A stretch of DNA of 47,459 bases from Candidatus Falkowbacteria bacterium (GCA_013336275.1 JAAXUA010000004.1:1-47459), one strand, 5' to 3'; counted from the first letter of the stretch, positions 34,761 through 42,441 are shown. The notes: generated from the sequence alone by a model not told the origin. A program made the numbers and translations.

Positions 34761-35969
34761 CTATTTGAGATATTTTTTGCCTTTAAGCCTTTCCGGCAAG
34801 TACTCCTGATCCTCCTTGTAATCGTGATCCGGTGAATACTTATAACCTTTCCCGTAATCCAGATCCTTCATCAGCTTGGTCGGCGCGTTGCGTATGTGCA
34901 GCGGTACCGGCAGATTGCCATATTCGCGCACATCAGCCGCGGCCTGGTTGTAGGCTTTGTAAAGCTCGTTCGACTTCTGGCACTTGGCCAGATATACGAC
35001 CACCTGAGCCAGAATGACGTTGCATTCCGGCAAACCGATGAAATGGCAAGCCTGATATCCCGCCACGGCCTGCTCGAGCGCTCGCGAATTGGCCAGGCCG
35101 ATATCTTCAGAAGCGAACCGCACCAAGCGCCGCGCAATATACAAGGGCTCCTCGCCAGCTTCGACCATTCGCGCCAACCAATAGAGTGCGCCATCGGCGT
35201 CCGAGCCGCGCAACGATTTATGAAGCGCAGAGATGATATTGTAATGTTCTTCCCCATCCTTGTCATAAAAGACATAAGACTTCTGCAGGGCTTCTTTGAC
35301 TGTTTCAAGGGTGATGTTCTTGCTGACGCTGGCAGCGTACTCTAGCACATTCAGGGCGCGCCTGGCGTCTCCATTGGCCAATTCGGAGATGCGCTGGACG
35401 GCCTCATCGCTGATTTTTATTTCCTGTCCGCCCAGACCTTGCACCTCATCGCTCAAGGCTCCGCGGATGATGCCGCCGATATCTTCGGCGGCCAACTGCT
35501 TCAAGACGAAAACTCGGCAGCGCGAAAGCAAAGCGCCGCGCACTTCGAAGCTCGGATTCTCGGTCGTAGCACCGATCAAAACGATCGTGCCTTTCTCAAG
35601 ATGCGGCAATAAACCGTCCTGCTGCGCTTTGTTCCAGCGGTGGATCTCATCGATAAAAAGTATTGTCCTGATGCCGTTCTCTTTATCGGTTTCAGCCCGC
35701 TCGATGATCTGGCGCAAGTCCTTGACCCCGCTGTTCACGGCGCTGATCTGCACGAAATGAGATTCCGTCTGCTGGGCGATGATATATGCCAGGGTGGTCT
35801 TGCCCGAACCTGGCGGTCCCCAGAAAATCATAGAAGGCAGCCGATCGTTCTCGATCGCCTGCCTCAAGAGTTTGCCCTCGCCGATGATATCTTCCTGCCC
35901 GAAAAAACCCTCAAAGGTTCTCGGTCGCATGCGGTCGGCGAGCGGTGAATTTTGATCCTGGTCAGCCAT
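34761..35969 (-). CDS. rarA: Replication-associated recombination AAA+ ATPase RarA (MgsA)
   Basis: 402 residues. The AAA+ core has Walker A FWGPPGSGKTTLAY, Walker B TILFIDEIHRWNKAQQD, sensor 1 VLIGATTENPSFEV and the arginine-finger region ALLSRCRVFVL. The MgsA C-terminal tetramerisation domain follows (SLRGSDADGALYWLARMVEAGEEPLYIARRLVRFASEDIGLA, CNVILAQVVVYLA). It acts at stalled replication forks and single-stranded DNA ends. It overlaps uppS by 8 nt. Confidence 0.97.
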   Translation of the reverse strand: MADQDQNSPLADRMRPRTFEGFFGQEDIIGEGKLLRQAIENDRLPSMIFWGPPGSGKTTLAYIIAQQTESHFVQISAVNSGVKDLRQIIERAETDKENGIRTILFIDEIHRWNKAQQDGLLPHLEKGTIVLIGATTENPSFEVRGALLSRCRVFVLKQLAAEDIGGIIRGALSDEVQGLGGQEIKISDEAVQRISELANGDARRALNVLEYAASVSKNITLETVKEALQKSYVFYDKDGEEHYNIISALHKSLRGSDADGALYWLARMVEAGEEPLYIARRLVRFASEDIGLANSRALEQAVAGYQACHFIGLPECNVILAQVVVYLAKCQKSNELYKAYNQAAADVREYGNLPVPLHIRNAPTKLMKDLDYGKGYKYSPDHDYKEDQEYLPERLKGKKYLK

Positions 35970-36696
35970 TTGCGGTCACTGGCGTACTGTCGCCTCCGAA
36001 TCGACGTTCGCGCTTGTTAAACTCCTCGATCAATCCGGCCGCATCCAATTCCTCGAAATCCGGCCAGTATTTCTTAAGAAAGACTAATTCGCTGTATGCC
36101 GACTGCCATAGCAGAAAGCCGGACAGGCGCTGTTCGCCCGAAGTCCGAACTATCATGTCAGGATCAGGAAGGTCCGGCTGATAGAAATATTTCTTAAGCA
36201 TGCCTTCGTGCACCTGTTCCTCGGTAATGCCGTTCTGAACCATTTTTTTGATAGCATCGATAATCTCCGGCCGTCCGCCGTAATTAAGACAGATATTCAA
36301 GATGCCATCGCGGTTGCCCTGAGTCTTAGCCATCGCCTCCTGACAGGCTTCCGGCAAGTCTCCAGGAAGCTCAGCAATGCGCCCGGACAAGAGGATACGA
36401 AACCCCTGCTCGTTGGCCAAGCCGATCTCCTCATCGATAGCCTGCTTCAATAATTTCATCAGGTAATTGACCTCATCAGCCGCCCGATTCCAATTCTCAG
36501 TCGAAAAAGCGTAAATCGACAAGACTTTTACCCCACGGCTGAAAAACCACTGCGGCACTTCCTGCATCTTCTTGTAGCCCTTATAATGCCCCTCGAAACT
36601 AGGGAGATTGCGCTCCTTGGCCCAGCGGCGGTTGCCATCGATGATGATAGCGATGTGCTCAGGAATTTTTTGTGAATTCTTTTTTGCGTCCAGCAT
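35962..36696 (-). CDS. uppS: Undecaprenyl diphosphate synthase (cis-prenyltransferase)
   Basis: 244 residues. Signatures: HIAIIIDGNRRWAKERNLPSF with the catalytic Asp, GHYKGYKK, SIYAFSTENWNRAADEV, and the C-terminal DPDMIVRTSGEQRLSGFLLWQSAYSEL. The DGNRRWA form, with Arg where many bacteria have Gly, is also seen outside typical bacteria. It makes the C55 lipid carrier for peptidoglycan and surface polysaccharides from isopentenyl diphosphate. It overlaps rarA by 8 nt. Confidence 0.96.
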   Translation of the reverse strand: MLDAKKNSQKIPEHIAIIIDGNRRWAKERNLPSFEGHYKGYKKMQEVPQWFFSRGVKVLSIYAFSTENWNRAADEVNYLMKLLKQAIDEEIGLANEQGFRILLSGRIAELPGDLPEACQEAMAKTQGNRDGILNICLNYGGRPEIIDAIKKMVQNGITEEQVHEGMLKKYFYQPDLPDPDMIVRTSGEQRLSGFLLWQSAYSELVFLKKYWPDFEELDAAGLIEEFNKRERRFGGDSTPVTANG

Positions 36697-36727
36697 ATTC
36701 GATCAGTCCTAAGACGTTATATGATAC

Positions 36728-37003
36728 TTACTTGATTATCTTTACCAATTTCACCTTGTCGCCTGCTCCGCTGACGATCTTGACCTGGTCCTTGGCGACG
36801 CTGAACCAATCAGCAAGATAGCGGACCAGCTCCAGATTGGCTTTGCCCTGCTCCGGCGCAGCCGCCACATCGACCTTGATCGTGTCCCCCTCTTCTCCAG
36901 CTAGGATTCCCTTGGCCTCGGTGGCTTGAGCGCCAGGCCGGACCTTCAGCCGAAGATAAACCTCCCCCTTCTCCTTGAATTCCTTGGCTAATTCGGTGAA
37001 CAT
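36728..37003 (-). CDS. DUF167 (YggU family) protein
   Basis: 91 residues, the usual family size. It has VYLRLKVRPGAQATEAKGI, IKVDVAAAPEQGKANLELVRYLADWF and VKIVSGAGDKVKLVKI, all typical of YggU/DUF167. The family is widespread and structurally known, with no proven function. It starts directly after the stop of the glycosidase gene, so translation is probably coupled. Confidence 0.9.
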   Translation of the reverse strand: MFTELAKEFKEKGEVYLRLKVRPGAQATEAKGILAGEEGDTIKVDVAAAPEQGKANLELVRYLADWFSVAKDQVKIVSGAGDKVKLVKIIK

Positions 37004-38221
37004 TTATTTATCTTTAGTGGTGAATAAGATCGCATTCGGGATGTCGCGCCCTGGCCCAGCCATCATCTCGTCATTATAGAAAAGGGCCGTCGAATAGCCT
37101 CCGTCCAAGTTGATGGCATATTCCATGCCCAAAGCCTGCAATACCGATGCCAAATCCGGTACAGTAGCCTTGTAGGTATTGATGATATAAAGCTTCCCAT
37201 CTTTGTAGCCGAGCGCGCCTTTGGTCGACCGCCCGTTCTTCTGCTTGGCATCGACTTCCCAATCGATCAGGACGTTCATGCCATTCTCGATGATGCGCGG
37301 CTTATTGCCGATAGCCGCCTGCAGCTTGACGCCGTGGGCCGACTCGAAAGACTCGACGCTCTTGAAATCACGGCTATCCTTGTAATAATAAAACTTGTTG
37401 TTCTGGTCAAAGGCCATGATCGGCCCGGTGGTCCACCACTTGAACTGATCATCATTGATCATGACCTGCTCGCGTGAATTATAGACCGGAAAGAAATAGT
37501 AATTCTTCTTCTCGGCACTGGTGTCGAAATAAGTCCCATTGACCGCGGCGAAGGCCGTCGGGTGCTCCTCGACATAACCGAGAAGCGGCTTGGCTTTGCA
37601 GCCGGTCTTGCAATTGAAATTATCGGCCGTCGCCGTGACTATCCGCAACCCCGGATTGGATAAATCAATGGACACTATATCAGTCTGGAAGGTGCCGCTC
37701 TTTGCTGCCACCGCCTTATGTTCATAGCTTGAGTAGCGGTCTACCGCTTCGCTTGAGCCCTGCTTATGAATGAAGGCCAAGTCCTTGAGTCTGACTCCGA
37801 GTCCGAGCCTCCTCATGACGGCATAGGCATCATTCGGCCGCCCGAGATAATATCTCTTCAAGTCGAGCGGGTTGATGTACCAAGCCTCGCCGTTGCGCTC
37901 GACTTCGAGAATTATCTTTCCCGACAGGGCTTTGGCCAATGCTTTATTGCCCTCGACCGGCATCCCCTCCTGGGCGATCTGCTGGAAATCCTTTTCTGTC
38001 ACACCCACGCCAAGCCGACGCATAACATTGAAGGCGTCGGTCGGTCGGCCCAGGTAATGGCGCTTCAAATCAGCCGGGTTGACATACCAAGCCTCGCCCT
38101 TGCCCTGGACATTGATGAGTATCCGCCCCGAAAGACGGCTGGCCAAACTATCAGCGCTCGCGTTATGCGGCGCCAATAAGTTAAGCGAAAAGAATATTAT
38201 TGCCCAATATCTTTTTTCCAT
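37004..38221 (-). CDS. Secreted phosphodiester glycosidase (NAGPA) domain protein with duplicated N-terminal repeat
   Basis: 405 residues. A signal peptide (1-23) is followed by two close copies of a 55-residue repeat at about 28-84 and 98-153. Each contains GEAWY[VI]NPxDLKR[HY]YLGRP and DA[FY][NA]VMRRLG. A NAGPA domain follows at about 178-405, with YAINLDGGYSTALFYN near the C-terminus and FAAVNGTYFDT in the middle. The family cleaves phosphodiester-linked sugars; in bacteria it is often tied to the envelope. The repeat is frequent in Patescibacteria and probably binds the cell wall or glycans, which is inference. Confidence 0.9.
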   Translation of the reverse strand: MEKRYWAIIFFSLNLLAPHNASADSLASRLSGRILINVQGKGEAWYVNPADLKRHYLGRPTDAFNVMRRLGVGVTEKDFQQIAQEGMPVEGNKALAKALSGKIILEVERNGEAWYINPLDLKRYYLGRPNDAYAVMRRLGLGVRLKDLAFIHKQGSSEAVDRYSSYEHKAVAAKSGTFQTDIVSIDLSNPGLRIVTATADNFNCKTGCKAKPLLGYVEEHPTAFAAVNGTYFDTSAEKKNYYFFPVYNSREQVMINDDQFKWWTTGPIMAFDQNNKFYYYKDSRDFKSVESFESAHGVKLQAAIGNKPRIIENGMNVLIDWEVDAKQKNGRSTKGALGYKDGKLYIINTYKATVPDLASVLQALGMEYAINLDGGYSTALFYNDEMMAGPGRDIPNAILFTTKDK

Positions 38222-38236
38222 GTCGGGCTGCGCGGA

Positions 38237-38258
38237 ACCTGCCTGCCGGCAGGCAGGT
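38237..38258. repeat. 22-bp perfect palindrome upstream of the glycosidase gene
   Basis: ACCTGCCTGCC followed directly by its reverse complement, with no loop. It lies between tRNA-Pro and the start codon, 15 nt from the ATG. I recall the core CCTGCCGGCAGG as a dispersed motif in Patescibacteria, but only this copy was noticed in the window. It has no T tract, so it is not a standard terminator. Confidence 0.8.
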
Positions 38259-38279
38259 CGAACCGCAATAATAATAAGG

Positions 38280-38350
38280 TCGGGATACCCGGAATCGAAC
38301 CGGGACCATACGAACCCGAATCGTACGTACTACCACTATACTATATCCCG
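38280..38350 (-). tRNA. tRNA-Pro (anticodon CGG)
   Basis: The minus strand folds into a full cloverleaf. The acceptor stem CGGGATA/TATCCCG is 7 bp. The D arm is GTAT-AGTGGTA-GTAC. The anticodon stem TACGA/TCGTA encloses loop TTCGGGT with anticodon CGG. The variable loop has 4 nt. The T arm is CCCGG-TTCGATT-CCGGG and the discriminator is A73. The C1-G72 pair and A73 match bacterial tRNA-Pro identity. The genome continues CCT after A73, so the 3' CCA is not encoded and must be added, consistent with the nucleotidyltransferase gene at 40978-42441. Confidence 0.95.
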
Positions 38351-38387
38351 TGATGGCCCCATTGTTCTTTGAAAGCTCATACAGATT

Positions 38388-38462
38388 GTCTGACTTTTAG
38401 GAATTATCTTTCTTGCGCATACGTACCCGTCTAAGCAAAAAGATAATTCCTAAAAGTCAGAC
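38388..38462. repeat. Long inverted repeat (24-bp perfect arms, 28-bp stem with one bulge)
   Basis: The arm 38388-38411 is the exact reverse complement of 38439-38462. After a single bulged C at 38412, TTGC (38413-38416) pairs with GCAA (38435-38438), leaving an 18-nt loop. It lies between the tRNA gene and the stop of the holin-like gene. It could act as a transcription stop for that gene but has no T tract, and the long perfect arms look more like a remnant of a mobile element or a structured RNA. Confidence 0.85.
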
Positions 38463-38473
38463 TGACGAAACTT

Positions 38474-38818
38474 TTATTTCAGGGGGTCCAAAATTTTGCT
38501 GAGCACGAAATTCACTATCGACAGCAGGATGCCGAACAGTAAGGCATTCAAAAAGCCGCCCACATCGAAACCCTTGACGATCGTTCCAGCCAAGAGGATC
38601 AGCAAAGCGTTGATCACGAATGTGAACAGGCCCAAAGTGAGGATGTTGATCGGCAAAGTCACTATCACCAGGATTGGCTTCAGTAAAACGTTAATCAATC
38701 CCAAGACAGCCGCCAGTATCAAGGCCGACCAAAGACCGGCAATCACTACGCCGGGTATAAGGTAAGCTGAAATCATTATCGACGCCGTCAGCGTCAACCA
38801 TTTTAATATTATTCCCAT
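38474..38818 (-). CDS. Phage holin superfamily IV / DUF (four-TM) membrane protein
   Basis: 114 residues with four hydrophobic helices. The pattern 'LKWLTLTASIMISAYLIPGV...ALILAAVLGLINVLLKPILVIVTLPINILTLGLFTFVINALLILL' (abridged) is characteristic of the Mycobacterial 4-TMS phage holin family (PF04020), which is widespread in bacterial chromosomes and not evidence of a prophage. Function is unproven. The ATG lies 7 nt after the -10 box, so the message is probably leaderless. Confidence 0.88.
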   Translation of the reverse strand: MGIILKWLTLTASIMISAYLIPGVVIAGLWSALILAAVLGLINVLLKPILVIVTLPINILTLGLFTFVINALLILLAGTIVKGFDVGGFLNALLFGILLSIVNFVLSKILDPLK

Positions 38819-38825
38819 GGTTTAT

Positions 38826-38854
38826 ATTCTATAGCTTAATCTCCATTAAGGCAA
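38826..38854 (-). promoter_or_regulatory. Promoter of the holin-like gene
   Basis: Minus strand: -35 TTGCCT, 17-bp spacer, -10 TAGAAT, 7 nt from the ATG at 38818. It diverges from the promoter of the plus-strand cassette. Confidence 0.6.
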
Positions 38855-38905
38855 GGGCGCATAAATATAATATATTAAATATTAGCCAAAAAAATGAAAA
38901 ATATC

Positions 38906-38934
38906 TTGACAAAAACATTGAAATATAATATAGC
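38906..38934 (+). promoter_or_regulatory. Strong sigma-70 promoter of the plus-strand small membrane protein
   Basis: A perfect -35 TTGACA, 17-bp spacer and -10 TATAGC, giving a leader of about 43 nt. It is the only consensus -35 seen in the window. Confidence 0.8.
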
Positions 38935-38970
38935 TATACCACAAGCTTTTTCATCCACTGAATAGACCCC

Positions 38971-38979
38971 AAAGGAGGA
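38971..38979 (+). promoter_or_regulatory. Canonical Shine-Dalgarno site
   Basis: AAAGGAGGA, 4 nt before the ATG at 38984 (about 6 nt from GGAGG). It fixes this start and contrasts with most genes here, whose AT-rich leaders lack such a site. Confidence 0.85.
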
Positions 38980-38983
38980 CAAC

Positions 38984-39325
38984 ATGAACGACCTGGTAAT
39001 GAGTAAAGCGATGTTCTTTAGCACGATCGTGCTGCCGTTTTTCGGCGGCTGGCTCTTCGCCTGGCTATCGTCCAGGTTTCTGGTAAACGTACTGCTATCG
39101 CACTACCGCAATTATCTTGCGATACTCTGCACGATGGTCTGCGCAGTGATCGGAACTTACTGCTTCCAGTGGATCAACTTCCTGATCGTCAACAAACTGT
39201 TTCTTCTGGACATGATCAGGCTCAAAGATGCTCAAAGCTTCACTGTCGATGCCCTGCCATCGCTCCTATGCTTCGCCTTCTTCATGAGAAGGAGCTACAA
39301 AAAAATCACTCAGCCTTGTCGCTGA
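38984..39325 (+). CDS. Small membrane protein in an isolated plus-strand cassette
   Basis: 113 residues with about three hydrophobic helices (9-30, 42-72, 88-100) and a basic C-terminus (RRSYKKITQPCR). I recognise no family. It is one of only two plus-strand genes and has a textbook promoter, a strong Shine-Dalgarno site and its own terminator, all unlike its neighbours. It might have been acquired as a unit. The reading frame is convincing because of the expression signals, but the function is unknown. Confidence 0.75.
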   Translation: MNDLVMSKAMFFSTIVLPFFGGWLFAWLSSRFLVNVLLSHYRNYLAILCTMVCAVIGTYCFQWINFLIVNKLFLLDMIRLKDAQSFTVDALPSLLCFAFFMRRSYKKITQPCR

Positions 39326-39333
39326 AAGCAAAA

Positions 39334-39366
39334 CGGCCAGTCTCGCATGAGACTGGCCGCCTTTTT
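39334..39366 (+). terminator. Bidirectional intrinsic terminator
   Basis: An 11-bp stem (CGGCCAGTCTC / GAGACTGGCCG) with a GCAT loop is followed by CCTTTTT on the plus strand. On the minus strand the stem is followed by TTTTGC, so it can also end the convergent cyclophilin transcript. Confidence 0.92.
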
Positions 39367-39377
39367 ATCCTAAGCTC

Positions 39378-40094
39378 TTATTTCTTTAACTCGATCTTCT
39401 CGATGACCACATCGCTCAGCGGATGGTCATTCTGGTTCGTCTCGACGCCCTCGATCTTGTCAACGACATCCATGCCCTTAGTGATCTGGCCGAAGTTAGT
39501 ATGCTTGCCGTCAAGCCAGGGAGTTGCTGGGGAGGTCACGATGAAAAACTGCGATCCATTAGTATTCGGTCCGGCGTTGGCCATGGCCAAGCTGCCGCGA
39601 ATCAGTTGGTGCTTATTGAACTCATCTTCGAAGCGGTAATCAGGTCCGCCAGTGCCATGAGTTGACCAGTCGCTGGATTTGGAATTAGGATCGCCGCCCT
39701 GGATCATGAAATCCTTGATGACGCGATGGAACTTGGTTCCATCATAGAAGCCAAGCTTGGCAAGATTCAAGAAATTGTTCACGGTCTTTGGCGAATCGGC
39801 ACCGTAAAGTTCAACTTCAAGGTCGCCAAGACTGGTCTTGAGCACGGCGTACTTATACTCCTTGGCCAGGTCTTCGAATTTTGATCGATCGATAATCATA
39901 TTATTGTTATTAATTATTTCTTCCTGGGTAGCTGACGCGTTATCAGCATCGGACGGCTGTCCCGACGTCTTCTCTGTTGCCTTAGCGGAATCAGATGAAT
40001 AATAATTATCGGATCGCGTTTGTGCCGTGTCGGCAGAACCGCATCCGGTCGCAACCAGCAATGCTAGCGCCAGCAAGGGGATAATCTTTTGCAT
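39378..40094 (-). CDS. Cyclophilin-type peptidyl-prolyl isomerase lipoprotein
   Basis: 238 residues. The lipobox is VATGC with Cys18; an Asn/Ser-rich linker follows, then a cyclophilin domain (about 76-238). Active-site residues are present: FHRVIKDFMIQGGDP (catalytic Arg), GSQFFIVT and LDGKHTNFGQITKG. Position His in LDGKH replaces the Trp of cyclosporin-sensitive eukaryotic cyclophilins, as in most bacterial forms. The lipid anchor places it on the outer membrane-facing side, where it would help exported surface proteins fold. Confidence 0.95.
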   Translation of the reverse strand: MQKIIPLLALALLVATGCGSADTAQTRSDNYYSSDSAKATEKTSGQPSDADNASATQEEIINNNNMIIDRSKFEDLAKEYKYAVLKTSLGDLEVELYGADSPKTVNNFLNLAKLGFYDGTKFHRVIKDFMIQGGDPNSKSSDWSTHGTGGPDYRFEDEFNKHQLIRGSLAMANAGPNTNGSQFFIVTSPATPWLDGKHTNFGQITKGMDVVDKIEGVETNQNDHPLSDVVIEKIELKK

Positions 40095-40165
40095 AGTTTA
40101 TGCGTTTATTGAATATTAATTAAAATAATTAGCAGTATTCGGGTTGATTCTGCTCCTCTTGGTCC

Positions 40166-40921
40166 TTATGAACCCTGCGAAGAACCGATGACTCGACCGC
40201 CGTCGTGATTCTTATTAAGGCTCAGACTCGTAAAGATCAGATAGAACATCTCCAGCTGGTTCATGATCGCTTTGATGAACATCTTCTGCTCCTTGGTCAG
40301 GTCTTGCTTCGGCATCAGGCAATACACCCTGAAATCGAGATTGGTATGGCCTGAATCGAAACAGGTGTACCCTTCCGGCAAAGTGCCGTCGATCAATTGC
40401 CTGACGTTGACATCGTGGCGCAGCGTCGACTGACCCTGCTGGTTGCCCCGGGTCTTGCAATGCTCAGCCAACAGTTTGGAAACGCCAGGCTCCACCACCT
40501 TGAAGCAGATCCAGGGTATGTCCGTCGTGGCCAAAACCTTGTCGGCCAAAAAATCAAGGATGTATTTGAGTTCGCTCTTGCTCTCCGGATATTTCTTGAC
40601 CTCGCTGAAAACGGAACGGATTTCCTCGATCTGCACGTTCAGCTGGCCGATATATTGGAACGCCTCGGAGATTTTCTCCTCCAGGCCCAATTTATCCTGT
40701 TTCAAGACCTCCAATTCCTCAAGATTCTTGGCCACTTCGCGCCGGTATAGGCTATAAACGATATACGCGGCCGCGAATAAGCCGAGAGACAGCACGATGC
40801 TCGTCATCGTTTCGCGCGAAAAGGAACGGGTGATGAAATAACTATTAAAGACAATCAACAGTAAGATAATGACCAGGAGGCCGAAGTAGATGCGTTCGAG
40901 AATCTTGATACTCTTTGTCAT
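40166..40921 (-). CDS. Two-TM coiled-coil protein with possible GAF-like cytoplasmic domain
   Basis: 251 residues. Two membrane helices (about 9-30 and 40-62) lead to a coiled coil (about 63-110: NLEELEVLKQDKLGLEEKISEAFQYIGQLNVQIEEI), then a domain of about 130 residues (FLADKVLATTDIPWICFKVV, FRVYCLMPKQDLTKEQKMFIKAIMNQLEMFYLIF). The ending, with an acid-test 'DLTKEQKMFIKAIMNQ' helix, is reminiscent of GAF domains in sensory proteins, but there is no output domain. I recognise no named family. It is possibly a membrane sensor or scaffold. Confidence 0.72.
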   Translation of the reverse strand: MTKSIKILERIYFGLLVIILLLIVFNSYFITRSFSRETMTSIVLSLGLFAAAYIVYSLYRREVAKNLEELEVLKQDKLGLEEKISEAFQYIGQLNVQIEEIRSVFSEVKKYPESKSELKYILDFLADKVLATTDIPWICFKVVEPGVSKLLAEHCKTRGNQQGQSTLRHDVNVRQLIDGTLPEGYTCFDSGHTNLDFRVYCLMPKQDLTKEQKMFIKAIMNQLEMFYLIFTSLSLNKNHDGGRVIGSSQGS

Positions 40922-40977
40922 GTGGTTATCTTTATTTTGGTCAAGGAATCCCGACCATCCGAAAAAACTTTATCTTT

Positions 40978-42441
40978 TTATACCCAGAATCCTTTTTTCA
41001 GTTCCTGATCGTCCTCCATTTTTTTCTCCTCAATTTTCTCCTTGGCCCGCTCGCGCAATTCGGCCAGATCCAATTTCGATAACTCCTGGCTGCGCGAAGA
41101 CAAATATTCCTTAGTGTTCAGATCGGGCTCCTCGATGACTTCGGAAAGCAAAGTGTCTAATATGGCGCCGATTTTCGGCCCGGGCGGCATGCCCAAATCT
41201 TGCATCAGGTCGTTGCCGTCTATTTTCAACATCTTGACCGAAATAGGATCGTTGCTGACCTTTTCTATCATATACTCCAGGTGCCTCAATTTGTATGGCT
41301 TGGCCTTGGCCACGCCCGAGCCGAGACGATCGCCGATACGCAGATCGATCAGATCTTTCAGGTTTTCCCGGCCGACCTTCACGATCAAGCGGCGGACAGC
41401 CGCGGCCGTAACCTCGTCGACATTATAATAGAACATATGGTTCTTGACCAGATTGGTTATCTTGTCGGCGTCTTCGTTGGAGAATTTCAGTCTGGTCGTC
41501 ATCTTCCTGACTACTTTGGAGCCGATATAATCATGATTATAGAAAGTGGCATCGCCGTCTTTCATCGCCCTAGTCTGCGGCTTCGCCACGTCATGCAGCA
41601 AAGTAGCCAGGCGTACGCGCCAATCCTTGCTCGGGCAATATTTCAAGGACAGCACGCAGTGAGTGAAGACGGTGTGGACATGGTGCTTATTCTGGGCCAC
41701 GCCGACACCGCGCTCAAGCTCGGGCATGACATACTGAAGCATCTTGAGCTCATGCAACTTCATGATTCCCTCGTACGGCTTGTCTGATGACAGGATCTTT
41801 ATCAGCTCGTCACGGATCCGCTCGTTAGCTATGAATTTCAGTCCGCCAGCCAGCTTAGCCATCGCGCGCTCAGTCTTGGGCTCGATGTCGAACCCGAGCT
41901 GGCACGAGAACCTAACCGCGCGCATCAGCCGCAAAGAATCTTCTTTGAACCGGTCAGTCGGCTCGCCGACCGCCCTGATGACACGCTTGCCTAAATCCTT
42001 CTTTCCGCCGAACAGATCGATTATCTCATAATCGCTTTCCGCCAATTCTGATTTGCCAGACAGGAGCTTCAGGGCCATGGCATTGATGGTGAAGTCGCGA
42101 CGAGCCAGATCCTTGTCGACCGCATCCTCGAATTTGACTTCATCCGGATGGCGACGATCAGAATAGCCTTGCTCGCTGCGATAGGTCGTAATCTCGAGCA
42201 CCTCCAAGGTTTCGCCGGCCTCATCCTTGATCGGTAACAGCACCGTGCCGAAATCGTTCTCATATTTGCCGTCAGCAAAAACCCCGAGCACCTGTTCGGG
42301 GCGGGCGTTGGTCGTGATATCCCAATCTTTCGGCGTTTTGCCCAGCAACAAGTCGCGGACGCAACCACCTACGACAAAAGCCTCATAGCCGTCTTTTTCC
42401 AGTCTGGATATCGTCTTGCTGACAAATTCAGGAATATTCAT
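40978..42441 (-). CDS. CCA tRNA nucleotidyltransferase with HD domain
   Basis: 487 residues. The nucleotidyltransferase domain has GYEAFVVGGCVRDLLLGKTPKDWDITTNARP, with the two catalytic aspartates in DWD. DLARRDFTINAMAL and the motif GEPTDRFKEDSLRLMRAVRFS come next. An HD phosphohydrolase domain follows (RLATLLHDVAKPQT with HD, and NHDYIGSKV). A Lys/Glu-rich C-terminal tail ends the protein. It adds CCA to tRNA 3' ends; the nearby tRNA-Pro gene indeed lacks an encoded CCA. It could in principle be a poly(A) polymerase, but the HD domain and motifs favour the CCA-adding class. Confidence 0.93.
   Translation of the reverse strand: MNIPEFVSKTISRLEKDGYEAFVVGGCVRDLLLGKTPKDWDITTNARPEQVLGVFADGKYENDFGTVLLPIKDEAGETLEVLEITTYRSEQGYSDRRHPDEVKFEDAVDKDLARRDFTINAMALKLLSGKSELAESDYEIIDLFGGKKDLGKRVIRAVGEPTDRFKEDSLRLMRAVRFSCQLGFDIEPKTERAMAKLAGGLKFIANERIRDELIKILSSDKPYEGIMKLHELKMLQYVMPELERGVGVAQNKHHVHTVFTHCVLSLKYCPSKDWRVRLATLLHDVAKPQTRAMKDGDATFYNHDYIGSKVVRKMTTRLKFSNEDADKITNLVKNHMFYYNVDEVTAAAVRRLIVKVGRENLKDLIDLRIGDRLGSGVAKAKPYKLRHLEYMIEKVSNDPISVKMLKIDGNDLMQDLGMPPGPKIGAILDTLLSEVIEEPDLNTKEYLSSRSQELSKLDLAELRERAKEKIEEKKMEDDQELKKGFWV

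Noticed and set aside
34537..34809. 90-codon plus-strand frame across the rarA-malic enzyme gap
   Set aside because: It overlaps both flanking genes antisense and has no domain, promoter or ribosome-binding site.
38079..38372. Plus-strand frame crossing the palindrome and tRNA
   Set aside because: It runs through the complement of a complete tRNA-Pro and the 22-bp palindrome; its SNRDH-type peptide is the usual artefact of translating an antisense tRNA.
38474..38818. Evidence of a prophage from the holin-family protein
   Set aside because: This four-helix family is widespread in chromosomes, and no other phage gene is present in the window.
38894..38965. 23-codon open frame on the plus strand starting MKNILTKTLKY
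   Set aside because: It overlaps the -35 and -10 elements of the following gene's promoter, has no ribosome-binding site and could not be transcribed from that promoter.
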